Source of the DNA: Sphingomonas pokkalii
Lineage (GTDB): Bacteria > Pseudomonadota > Alphaproteobacteria > Sphingomonadales > Sphingomonadaceae
Reading direction: 5' to 3'
Length of the DNA stretch: 64,000 bases
NCBI RefSeq assembly: GCF_003096275.1
Contig: NZ_QENQ01000001.1
Location: 334,024-398,023, forward strand
Part shown: one piece after another, positions 28,895 to 35,703 of the stretch
Layout of the letters: each line of letters opens with the position of its first letter
Numbering within the stretch: position 1 is the stretch's first letter
The notes under the pieces: model-generated
What the model was told of the DNA's origin: nothing
The model's database searches: none
The model's input: the letters and a program-made list of their open reading frames with translations, nothing else
Translations under genes and position numbers: made by a program

Positions 28895-29230
28895 ATGAAG
28901 CTTCTTGTTGCTGGCGCGATCGCCGCCGCCATGTTCAGCCCCGCCGCCATGGCGCAGCAAGCCGCGGCGCCCGCCGCCGCGACGGCCCCGGCAAGCGCCG
29001 GAGGCCCCGCCTCCGCCAGGTTCAGCGTCGACACGCCGATCGTGGATCTGTTCGCCAATGCGGATGCAAAGGCGGTGCTCGTCGCCAACGGGCTCGGCGA
29101 TCTCGAAGCGCACCCGGCCTACGAACAATTCAAGGCGATGAGCTTTCGGGCGGTCGCCCCCTTCTCGCAGGGGAAGATCACCGATGAAATGCTGGCCAAG
29201 CTCGATGCGGACCTGGCCAAGGTGAAGTGA
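28895..29230 (+). CDS. small periplasmic protein with alpha-helical TPI-domain
   Basis: The 111-residue protein has a Sec signal peptide (cleavage after AMAQQA, about residue 22), an Ala/Pro linker and a C-terminal region of about 65 residues. The latter has the pattern TPIVDLFAN..AKAVL...L.DLE.HP.YEQFKAMSFR.VAPFSQGKITDE. From memory, similar stretches occur in other sphingomonad and Caulobacter exported proteins, sometimes as C-terminal domains of secreted hydrolases; I know no name for it. It follows the metallophosphoesterase by 80 bases. Confidence 0.75.
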   Translation: MKLLVAGAIAAAMFSPAAMAQQAAAPAAATAPASAGGPASARFSVDTPIVDLFANADAKAVLVANGLGDLEAHPAYEQFKAMSFRAVAPFSQGKITDEMLAKLDADLAKVK

Positions 29231-29237
29231 TGCGAAC

Positions 29238-29263
29238 GGGGGCCGGATCGCAATCCGGCCCCC
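29238..29263. terminator. bidirectional hairpin terminator between convergent genes
   Basis: An 11-bp perfect stem (GGGGGCCGGAT with ATCCGGCCCCC, loop CGCA) lies between the small secreted-protein gene and the convergent dps gene. It has no long T run, so strength is uncertain. Confidence 0.6.
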
Positions 29264-29269
29264 ATCGGC

Positions 29270-29764
29270 TCAGCCCTTGCGGCTGGCCTCGAACAGGAAC
29301 CAGGCACGCTCTTCGGCCTGGTCGGTCCATTCGTCGACGATGCCGCTGGTGGCATTGTCCTTCGCGGCTTCCGCGGCATCCTTCACCGCCCGGAAGCTTT
29401 CGACGAGCTTGAGATTGTCGTCGCGCAGTTCGGCGAGCATGTCGCCCGGCGCGACGAAATCGGCGTCGTTATCGGAAATGGTCTGCCGGCGAGCGATATC
29501 CCCGATCGAGCGCAGGGTGGTATTGCCGGTCTTGCGCACGCGCTCGGCGATCGCATCGGTAACGCCGAGGATTTGCGTGGCCTGGTCGTCCAGCAGCAGG
29601 TGGTAATCGCGGAAATGCGGGCCGGAGACGTGCCAGTGGAAATTCTTCGTCTTCAGATACAGCGTGAAGCAATCGGCCAGCGCGCTGTTCAGCGCTTCCG
29701 CCACGCTCTTGGTATCGTTGCGGTTCAGATCGGTCGGCGTCGCAAGGGCGGGATTTTCAGCCAT
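29270..29764 (-). CDS. dps: DNA protection/ferritin-like protein Dps
   Basis: The 164-residue protein forms a dodecamer that oxidises and stores iron using peroxide and protects DNA. The inter-subunit ferroxidase ligands are in KNFHWHVSGPHFRDYHLLLDDQ-type sequence (about residues 40-60) and the partner Asp/Glu lie in DAIAERVRK. The length is standard. GGAGGAACC precedes the ATG. The upstream gap shared with rpmG holds no gene but is likely to contain the dps promoter; I could not identify an OxyR or Fur site with confidence. Confidence 0.95.
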   Translation of the reverse strand: MAENPALATPTDLNRNDTKSVAEALNSALADCFTLYLKTKNFHWHVSGPHFRDYHLLLDDQATQILGVTDAIAERVRKTGNTTLRSIGDIARRQTISDNDADFVAPGDMLAELRDDNLKLVESFRAVKDAAEAAKDNATSGIVDEWTDQAEERAWFLFEASRKG

Positions 29765-29896
29765 GGGTTCCTCCGGGGGCTATTCGATTCGTACCGATAA
29801 CGATCGGCATATAGGGTCCGGTTCCCGGTAGCGGCCAGTCTATACGCTCGGATTATCCCGATCACCGTGATCGATTGCGGCTTGTCGCGCGGATGC

Positions 29897-29925
29897 TTGA
29901 CTTTTCCACACGATTCGCGCATCCG
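29897..29925 (+). promoter_or_regulatory. candidate rpmG promoter
   Basis: TTGACT at 29897-29902 is followed after 17 bases by CATCCG, about 72 bases before the rpmG start codon. The -35 box is good and the -10 box is poor. Confidence 0.35.
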
Positions 29926-29996
29926 CTCGCCCCTGTCAGCGGTGTGCCCATGGCGCGCCGCTCTTTTCTTTTCGCACGAATCAAGGGTTCCGGGTC

Positions 29997-30164
29997 ATGG
30001 CAAAGCCGACCACCGTAAAGATCAAGCTCGTCAGCACGGCGGATACGGGCTTCTTCTATGTCACCAAGAAGAATCCGCGCACCCAGACCGAGAAGCTGAG
30101 CTTCCGCAAATATGATCCGGTCGCGCGCAAGCACGTGGATTTCAAGGAAGCGAAGATCAAGTAA
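29997..30164 (+). CDS. rpmG: 50S ribosomal protein L33
   Basis: This short 55-codon gene encodes [20 protein letters not shown] and continues to the typical C-terminus [13 protein letters not shown] with stop TAA. L33 sits near the E site of the large ribosomal subunit. This copy has no CxxC zinc-ribbon cysteines, so it is the C-minus form usual in alphaproteobacteria. It stands alone between dps and divK. Confidence 0.97.
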   Translation: MAKPTTVKIKLVSTADTGFFYVTKKNPRTQTEKLSFRKYDPVARKHVDFKEAKIK

Positions 30165-30242
30165 CGCGGTCGCCGGGCGGGCAGCCCGGTTGCGCTACGA
30201 AGGTTTCGGCGCCGGATCCCCGCGATTCGGCGCTTTCCTCAT

Positions 30243-30629
30243 TCATACGGCTTCGTTCGAAGCCGATGCGAGCAGGCGTTCCACCTGCTCGACGAATCGT
30301 GCGAGCGAAATGGGCTTGGCGACATAGGATCGGGCGCCTGCAGTGCGAATCCGCTCCTCATCCTCGTGGCTCGCATAGGCGGTAACCGCCATGATCGGGA
30401 TCCGACTCAGTGCGGCATCCCGCTGCATCCGCTCGATCAGTTCGAAGCCCGTGACATGCGGCATCTGGATATCCATGATCACCAGATCGGGTTCGAAACG
30501 AAGCGCCGTGGCCACGGCCTCGCGCCCGTCGCGAACCGGCTCGGCAAGATAGCCGTGCGCACGCAACAAATCGCAGAACAGCTTCAGGTTTAGTTCGTTG
30601 TCCTCGACAACGAGTACTCTTTTTGGCAC
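30243..30629 (-). CDS. divK: DivK-type single-domain response regulator
   Basis: The 128-residue receiver has the phosphoacceptor Asp53 in VIMDIQMP, the acidic pocket VVEDNE (residues 7-12) and the conserved Lys in YVAKPIS. There is no output domain. In Caulobacter, DivK controls cell polarity and the CtrA pathway through PleC and DivJ. I chose the GTG at 30629 because GGGG lies six bases upstream and it gives the usual short lead before the first strand; a TTG two codons earlier is also in frame. It is divergent from the DUF3572 gene. Confidence 0.9.
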   Translation of the reverse strand: MPKRVLVVEDNELNLKLFCDLLRAHGYLAEPVRDGREAVATALRFEPDLVIMDIQMPHVTGFELIERMQRDAALSRIPIMAVTAYASHEDEERIRTAGARSYVAKPISLARFVEQVERLLASASNEAV

Positions 30630-30663
30630 GCGCAACCCCGATTGTTTTGGAGCTAGTTAAGCG

Positions 30664-30930
30664 ATGGCGAACCCGGTGACAAATGCTGAGGCCGTCGCGT
30701 TGCAGGCGCTCGCCTGGACGCTCGGCGATCCGGCCCGGGCGGCGCGATTGCTGGACCTGACCGGCCTCGACCCCGCGGCGCTGCGCGCCCGCGCGGCGGA
30801 GCCGGCCCTGCTTGCCGCCACGCTGCGCTTTCTGGAAAGCCACGAACCCGATCTCGTCGCCTGCGCCGCCGCCCTGGAAACCCCTCCCCAGGCGCTGGTC
30901 CTCGCCCGCGAGCAGCTGGAACGGGCATGA
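30664..30930 (+). CDS. DUF3572 family protein
   Basis: The 88-residue helical protein matches the DUF3572 pattern: NAEAVALQALAWTLGDPARAARLLDLTGLDP near the start and FLESHEPDLVACAAALE later. The function is unknown. In alphaproteobacteria it commonly sits next to divK, as here, which hints at a cell-cycle or polarity link but proves nothing. Its stop overlaps the next start by four bases (ATGA). Confidence 0.88.
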   Translation: MANPVTNAEAVALQALAWTLGDPARAARLLDLTGLDPAALRARAAEPALLAATLRFLESHEPDLVACAAALETPPQALVLAREQLERA

Positions 30931-31538
30931 AGCCGCTGCTGATCACCGATTGCGACGAAGTACTGCTCCATATGGTGCGCCATTTCGGCGAATGGCTGGG
31001 GGAAACCCATGCCATCGACTTCGCGCTCGACGGCGGCGACTTCAGCGATTCGATGCGCCGCCGCAGCGACGGCAGCCGGCTGGCCGCGGACGAGATGTGG
31101 GCGTTGCTCGACGGCTTCTTCCCGGCCGAGATGGAACGCCAGACGCTGGTGCCGGATGCGCGTGAGGTACTGGGTCGCCTGTCGCAGGTGGCCGATATCG
31201 TCGTGCTCACCAATCTCGGCGAACATTGCCGAGACCACCGGATCACCCAGCTTGCCCAGCACGGCATCGTCCACCGCGTCGAATGCAACCAGGGCGGCAA
31301 GGGGCGGCCTGTCGCCCGGCTAGTGGAGGAACATGGCGCAGCGGTGGCGGTGTTCGTCGACGATCTGGCGACGCACCATGAATCGGTGGCGCGCCATGCG
31401 CCCCAGGTATTCCGCCTGCACATGATCGCAGAACCCAGCCTGGCCGCCGTCGTTCCGCCGGCACCGCACGCCCATGCCCGCATCGACGACTGGCGCGGCG
31501 CCGAATCCTGGATCCTGGAGCGCTTCGCCCAGGCTTGA
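30927..31538 (+). CDS. HAD-family hydrolase-like protein
   Basis: The 203-residue protein has a HAD-type DxD motif (LITDCDEVLL, Asp8/Asp10), a motif II-like VVLTNLG (about residue 95) and a late acidic VFVDDLATH (about 145). It is probably a phosphatase of unknown substrate. It is translationally coupled to the DUF3572 gene through an ATGA overlap and is followed 31 bases later by a RidA gene. Confidence 0.85.
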   Translation: MKPLLITDCDEVLLHMVRHFGEWLGETHAIDFALDGGDFSDSMRRRSDGSRLAADEMWALLDGFFPAEMERQTLVPDAREVLGRLSQVADIVVLTNLGEHCRDHRITQLAQHGIVHRVECNQGGKGRPVARLVEEHGAAVAVFVDDLATHHESVARHAPQVFRLHMIAEPSLAAVVPPAPHAHARIDDWRGAESWILERFAQA

Positions 31539-31569
31539 CGCTGCGCCGTGCGAATGGTTGGAGATGGGC

Positions 31570-32034
31570 ATGACCACCGCCATCGATCGCAAGCTCGCCG
31601 AGCTCGGCCTCGCCCTTCCCGAGGCCGCCGCTCCCGTCGCCGCCTATGTGCCTGCCGTTGCGGCCGGCGGGCTGCTCCACATCTCGGGCCAGCTCCCCTT
31701 CAAGGACGGCGCGCTGATGACCGGCCGTCTCGGCGAGGATCGTGATATCGCCTATGGCGCAGAAGCCGCGCAGCGTTGCGGCCTGATGCTCGTCGCGCAG
31801 ATGAAGAAGGTGCTGGGGGGGGATCTTAGCCGGGTTAAGAAGATCGTGAAGCTGGGTGTGTTCATCAACTCCGCCGCCGATTTCACCGATCAGCCCAAGG
31901 TCGCCAACGGCGCGTCGGAACTGATGCAGGCGCTGTTCGGCGAGGCCGGTCGCCATGCCCGCAGCGCCGTGGGCGTACCCGCGCTGCCGCTCGGCGCCGC
32001 GGTGGAAATCGACGCGATCGTCGAACTCGCCTGA
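31570..32034 (+). CDS. RidA family protein (enamine/imine deaminase)
   Basis: The 154-residue protein resembles the larger RidA subfamily that hydrolyses reactive enamine or imine intermediates made by PLP enzymes. GGLLHISGQLPFKDG and GRHARSAVGVPALPLGAAVEIDAI carry the fold and the conserved Arg of RidA. The ATG at 31570 has GGAG six bases upstream; the ATG two codons earlier overlaps that site. It is the last gene of the DUF3572-HAD-RidA group. Confidence 0.92.
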   Translation: MTTAIDRKLAELGLALPEAAAPVAAYVPAVAAGGLLHISGQLPFKDGALMTGRLGEDRDIAYGAEAAQRCGLMLVAQMKKVLGGDLSRVKKIVKLGVFINSAADFTDQPKVANGASELMQALFGEAGRHARSAVGVPALPLGAAVEIDAIVELA

Positions 32035-32059
32035 CCGCCGGAGCGCGCCGGGCAGCCGA

Positions 32060-32461
32060 TCAGATCAGGCCCAGCCCGGCAAGCTCCCCCAGCAGCGCCG
32101 GCGGCATCGCGTCCAGCCCGGCATCCGCTTCGCCGAGATCGGCAGGAGCATCCGCCGCTTCGAGATAGCGCCAGCCCTGATGCGCGCGCTTCGGCCGCGC
32201 CTGGACCAGGATCAACCGGGGTTCGAGCAGGATCGCGGTCCTGCCGCCTTCCGCCGCGCCAAAGCCCAGGATCGGCGACCGGCCGACCAGCTGGTGCTTG
32301 AGGATCCAGAACAGCGATCCGCCGGCAATCTCGTCATGCCGCTTCGGCAGGTAGCGCGTGGTCAGCGCGACGCCGCCGGCGGCGGCCCGCGCCTCCAGCC
32401 GGGACCGCAGGAAATCGACGCTGTCGCAGGCAAAGGCGACCTTGGTGAGATGCAACGGCAC
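32060..32461 (-). CDS. DUF1489 family protein
   Basis: The protein of about 133 residues matches the DUF1489 pattern: PLHLTKVAFACDS at the start, TRYLPKRHDEIAGGSLFWILKHQLVGRSPILGF in the middle and QGWRYLE later. The function is unknown. The GTG at 32461 gives the typical VPLHLTK start. A TTG at 32497, two bases after the mgtE stop, would add 12 residues and couple translation. Neither has a clear ribosome site. Confidence 0.85.
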   Translation of the reverse strand: MPLHLTKVAFACDSVDFLRSRLEARAAAGGVALTTRYLPKRHDEIAGGSLFWILKHQLVGRSPILGFGAAEGGRTAILLEPRLILVQARPKRAHQGWRYLEAADAPADLGEADAGLDAMPPALLGELAGLGLI

Positions 32462-32498
32462 GCGGCGCGATTTGGGCGCGCCGGCGGCCGCGATCAAG

Positions 32499-33902
32499 TC
32501 AGCTGCCCAGCCCGACCAGCGTCGCCAGGCCGAGGAACGAGAAAAATCCCATCACGTCCGTCATCATCGTGACGAACACCGCCGACGCCACGGCGGGATC
32601 GACGCGGAGCCGATCGAGCGTCACCGGAATCAGCACGCCGGCAAGCCCCGCGATCAGATTGTTGATCACCATCGCCATGGCGATCACGATCGCCAGCCAC
32701 GGAATGCCATAGACCAGCATCGTGCCGGTGCCGATCGCCAGCCCCAGCGTGGCGCCATTGGCCATCGCGATCCGCAATTCGCGCCAGATCATCCGCAGCG
32801 TGTTCGATTCGGTGAGCTGGTTGGTCGCGATCGCGCGCACCACCACCGCCAGCGTCTGGGTGCCGGCATTGCCGCCCATGCCGGAGACGATCGGCATCAG
32901 CACCGCGAGCAGCGCGAATTTCGCGATCTCCCCCTGGAACAGCCCGACCACCGACGCCGCGAGCATTGCCGTGCCCAGATTGACGAACAGCCAGGTCAGC
33001 CGGGTCCGCACCGTCAGCAGCACCGGTTCGTTGATGTCGCCCTCGCCGGCGCCGGACAGGCGGAGGATGTCCTCACCGGCTTCCTGCGAGATGATGTGGA
33101 CCACGTCGTCCACCGTGATCATGCCGACCAGCCGCCCGTTCGGATCGACCACGGCGGCGGAGATCAGCGCATATTTCTGGAAGCGCAGCGCCACTTCCTC
33201 CTGGTCCATGTCGACCGGGATCAGCGTCTGCTCGCGCTTCATCACGTCGCTGATGGTGATCCCGCGCGGGGTACGCAGGATCCAGGAGAGCGCGCAGGTG
33301 CCGATCGGCTTGTGCGAGGGATCGACGACGAAGATTTCCCAGAAATCGGTGGTCAGCGCGTCATTGCCGCGCAGATAATCGAGCACATGGCCGACGGTCC
33401 AATGCTCCGGCACCGCGATCAGCTCGCGCTGCATCAGGCGGCCGGCGGACTCCTCGGGATAGGACAGCGCCTCTTCGATCGCGGCGCGATCGTCCGGATC
33501 CAGCGCGCGGAGCACCTCGCGCTGATCCTCGACGTCCATGTCCTCGATGATCGCGACGGCGTCGTCGGTATCGAGTTCGGCGGCGATGTCCGCCACCTGG
33601 TGCGGCTCGAGCGCGTCGACCAGCGCCTCGCGCACCCAATCGTTCATCTCGGCGAGCACGTCGCCGTCGATCAGGTCGGGGATCGCGGTGACGAGATCGG
33701 CGCGCTGATCGGCCGGCGTCAATTCCACAAGATCGGCGATATCGGCGGGGTGAAGCGGGGCGACCAGCGTCCGCGCCGCTTCATGGTCGCCCGCATCCAC
33801 CGCTTCCAGCACCGCTGCGACGAATTCGGGGCGGAGCAGGTCGTCCTCGTCCAGCTGGCTCTCGGCCGCTGCCGGTTCGTCGTGCAGTTCGGTCTCGCTC
33901 AT
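32499..33902 (-). CDS. mgtE: magnesium transporter MgtE
   Basis: The 467-residue channel has the cytosolic MgtE N domain (about residues 25-125), two CBS domains (about 130-260) that sense Mg2+, and five membrane helices forming the pore. LMPIVSGMGGNAGTQTLAVVVRA is the pore signature. Length and order are standard. The ATG at 33902 has GGGAGG upstream. It is followed almost immediately by the DUF1489 gene and is divergent from the cyclophilin gene. Confidence 0.95.
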   Translation of the reverse strand: MSETELHDEPAAAESQLDEDDLLRPEFVAAVLEAVDAGDHEAARTLVAPLHPADIADLVELTPADQRADLVTAIPDLIDGDVLAEMNDWVREALVDALEPHQVADIAAELDTDDAVAIIEDMDVEDQREVLRALDPDDRAAIEEALSYPEESAGRLMQRELIAVPEHWTVGHVLDYLRGNDALTTDFWEIFVVDPSHKPIGTCALSWILRTPRGITISDVMKREQTLIPVDMDQEEVALRFQKYALISAAVVDPNGRLVGMITVDDVVHIISQEAGEDILRLSGAGEGDINEPVLLTVRTRLTWLFVNLGTAMLAASVVGLFQGEIAKFALLAVLMPIVSGMGGNAGTQTLAVVVRAIATNQLTESNTLRMIWRELRIAMANGATLGLAIGTGTMLVYGIPWLAIVIAMAMVINNLIAGLAGVLIPVTLDRLRVDPAVASAVFVTMMTDVMGFFSFLGLATLVGLGS

Positions 33903-34018
33903 CGTCCGACCTCCCACGCTGCGGCCACTCCAGGGGGCGCTGCCATCCCGGGCGCGGATTTGCAAGTCGGCGACGCACCGCTTAGTGCAGCGGACCAGCT
34001 TTGCAGGAGAGTTGCCCC

Positions 34019-34474
34019 ATGGCCGAACCCACCACGCTCGTTCTTACGCTCGATACCGGCGATGTCCGCATCCGCCTTCGCCCCGATCTCGCGCCGAACC
34101 ATGTCGCGCGCATCGCCGGCCTGGCCGATGAAGGCTTTTACGACGGTGTGATCTTCCACCGTGTCATCGACGGCTTCATGGCCCAGGGCGGCGATCCCAC
34201 CGGCACCGGCATGAGCGGTTCGGACAAGCCCGATCTGGCGCAGGAGTTCAGCAAGGAGCGCCATGCCCGCGGCGTCTGCTCGATGGCGCGCACGATGAAC
34301 CCGAACAGCGCCAATTCGCAGTTCTTCATCTGCCTGGCCGATGCCAGCTTCCTCGACGGCCAGTACACCGTCTGGGGCGAAGTGATCGACGGCATGGAGC
34401 ATGTCGATGCGCTGCCCAAGGGCGAACCGCCCGCGAATCCGGGCAAGATCCTGAAGGCGCGCACCGAAGCCTGA
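34019..34474 (+). CDS. cyclophilin-type peptidyl-prolyl cis-trans isomerase
   Basis: The 151-residue cytoplasmic cyclophilin (no signal peptide) has the catalytic segments FHRVIDGFMAQGGDPTGTG and NSANSQFFICLADASFLDGQYTVWG. These include the catalytic Arg of FHRVI and the Phe/Met/Gln active-site residues. It speeds folding around proline bonds. The ATG at 34019 follows AGGAGA by eight bases; an in-frame TTG six codons earlier overlaps that site. Confidence 0.94.
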   Translation: MAEPTTLVLTLDTGDVRIRLRPDLAPNHVARIAGLADEGFYDGVIFHRVIDGFMAQGGDPTGTGMSGSDKPDLAQEFSKERHARGVCSMARTMNPNSANSQFFICLADASFLDGQYTVWGEVIDGMEHVDALPKGEPPANPGKILKARTEA

Positions 34475-34502
34475 TCCCGGATCGATGCTGCGACGACGGG
34501 CC

Positions 34503-35411
34503 TCAGCCGGAGGGCCCGTCGTTCAGCTTGTCGGCGTCCATCGCCGCGATCAGCCAATCGTGGAACAGCCGCACCGGCCGTTGCGCCAGCGCACGCGGGC
34601 GGCACACGAACCAATAGCTGTAATGGCTCTCGACCGTCAGGTCGAACAGCTGCACCAGCCGCTCGTCGCGTGCCGACTGGTAATGCGATTCGAGCATGAA
34701 GGCGACGCCCAGCCCCTGCGCCGCCGCCTCCAGCATCAGATTGCCCGAATCGAACAGGTCGATCGCCGCCGGCTCCAGATCGGGATAGCCCGCCGCCATC
34801 CGCCATGCGGTGAAGGTTTCCGGCATTTCGCGATGGACCAGTGCGGTCAGGCGGGAAAGATCGGTGGGATCGCGCACCGGATTCGGCCCTTCCAGCAGCG
34901 CGCGGGCGCCGATCACATGGACCCGGTTGCGATCCAGCCGCCGCGAATAATAGCCCGGATCGATATCGCGCGCGATGACGATCGCGGCGTCCAGCCCGTC
35001 GCCCAGCCGCGCCATGCCGTGGCTGGCGGTATCGACGTCGAGATGCAGTTCGGGATGCAGCCGTTTCAATTCGGGCAGGCGCGGCAGGAGCTGTTGCGTC
35101 GCATAGAGCGGCAGCACGCCCAGCCGGAGCCGCAGCAATTCGGTACCGCTCGTCATCGTTTCGATCGCGTCGGCCATCGTATCGAGCGCAGGCGCGATCA
35201 GCCCCAGCAGCCGATCGCCTTCATCGTTGAGGCGCAGCGACTGGTGGCGCCGCTCGAACAGCGGCTTGCCGAGGAAACGCTCCAGCGCCTGCACCCGCCG
35301 GCTGAGCGCGGGCGACGACAGCGCCAGTTCCTCGGCAGCGGCCTTGATCGAGCCCAGGCGCGCAACCTGGACAAAGGCCTCGATGGCGGTGAGCGGCGGC
35401 AGGCGGCGCAT
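34503..35411 (-). CDS. LysR-type transcriptional regulator (GcvA-like)
   Basis: The 302-residue regulator has an N-terminal winged HTH (LTAIEAFVQVARLGSIKAAAEELALSSPALSRRV-type, about residues 6-60) and a periplasmic-binding-like sensor domain (about 90-295). The arrangement resembles GcvA/AmpR. The ligand is unknown. Two related palindromes lie upstream (35423-35436 and 35533-35546), the second immediately next to a candidate small-RNA promoter. No metabolic gene lies divergently, so its obvious local targets are itself and that RNA. Confidence 0.92.
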   Translation of the reverse strand: MRRLPPLTAIEAFVQVARLGSIKAAAEELALSSPALSRRVQALERFLGKPLFERRHQSLRLNDEGDRLLGLIAPALDTMADAIETMTSGTELLRLRLGVLPLYATQQLLPRLPELKRLHPELHLDVDTASHGMARLGDGLDAAIVIARDIDPGYYSRRLDRNRVHVIGARALLEGPNPVRDPTDLSRLTALVHREMPETFTAWRMAAGYPDLEPAAIDLFDSGNLMLEAAAQGLGVAFMLESHYQSARDERLVQLFDLTVESHYSYWFVCRPRALAQRPVRLFHDWLIAAMDADKLNDGPSG

Positions 35412-35422
35412 CGATCCGTCCC

Positions 35423-35436
35423 TCTACATGGTGCAA
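35423..35436. promoter_or_regulatory. candidate LysR-type operator, copy A
   Basis: TCTACATGGTGCAA lies 11 bases upstream of the LysR start codon. It shares TCTACAnGGTGnAA with the site at 35533. As a palindrome it is imperfect (TACAT-G-GTGCA). Confidence 0.45.
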
Positions 35437-35532
35437 CGCAACAATAGCGGAGGGCAGGGAACAAACCTTTGCAACCGCCTCCCTCGCTGGTGGTGAATAT
35501 CGCTCCGGACAATCGCGATTGCAACCCATGCA

Positions 35533-35546
35533 TCTACACGGTGTAA
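35533..35546. promoter_or_regulatory. candidate LysR-type operator, copy B
   Basis: TCTACACGGTGTAA contains the perfect inverted repeat TACAC-G-GTGTA. It lies 110 bases from copy A and ten bases upstream of a possible -35 box for the candidate small RNA. The shared sequence suggests one binding protein, most simply the adjacent LysR regulator. Confidence 0.5.
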
Positions 35547-35586
35547 TTTTCGCACTTGCACAAAAGCGTGCCGCACCGCACATAGG

Positions 35587-35654
35587 GGGTGCCTTTCAGG
35601 CATCCTCTCCTAAAACTTTCCAAGGCCGCCCTTTTTGAGGCGGCCCTTTTTTTT
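35587..35654 (+). ncRNA. candidate small regulatory RNA with anti-Shine-Dalgarno stretch
   Basis: A Rho-independent terminator stands here with no plus-strand gene upstream. The sequence before it forms an eight-pair hairpin (35587-35605, core TGCCT-TTC-AGGCA), then an open C/U-rich stretch with TCTCCT (35606-35611) and CTTTCC, then the terminator stem GGCCGCC/GGCGGCC (35624-35645) and eight T. A possible promoter is TTGCAC at 35556-35561 with CACATA 17 bases later. The architecture resembles the alphaproteobacterial suhB/mmgR small RNAs, but membership is unproven. Confidence 0.5.
35624..35654 (+). terminator. Rho-independent terminator upstream of the CDC48 gene
   Basis: The stem GGCCGCC (35624-35630) with GGCGGCC (35639-35645) and loop CTTTTTGA ends in eight consecutive T at 35647-35654. 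It probably ends the candidate small RNA and isolates the downstream ATPase gene. Confidence 0.85.
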
Positions 35655-35703
35655 GCCTCCGCCGTTCTTAGCTTTCGGGCCTACCGCCACGAAGGAACCC
35701 AGA

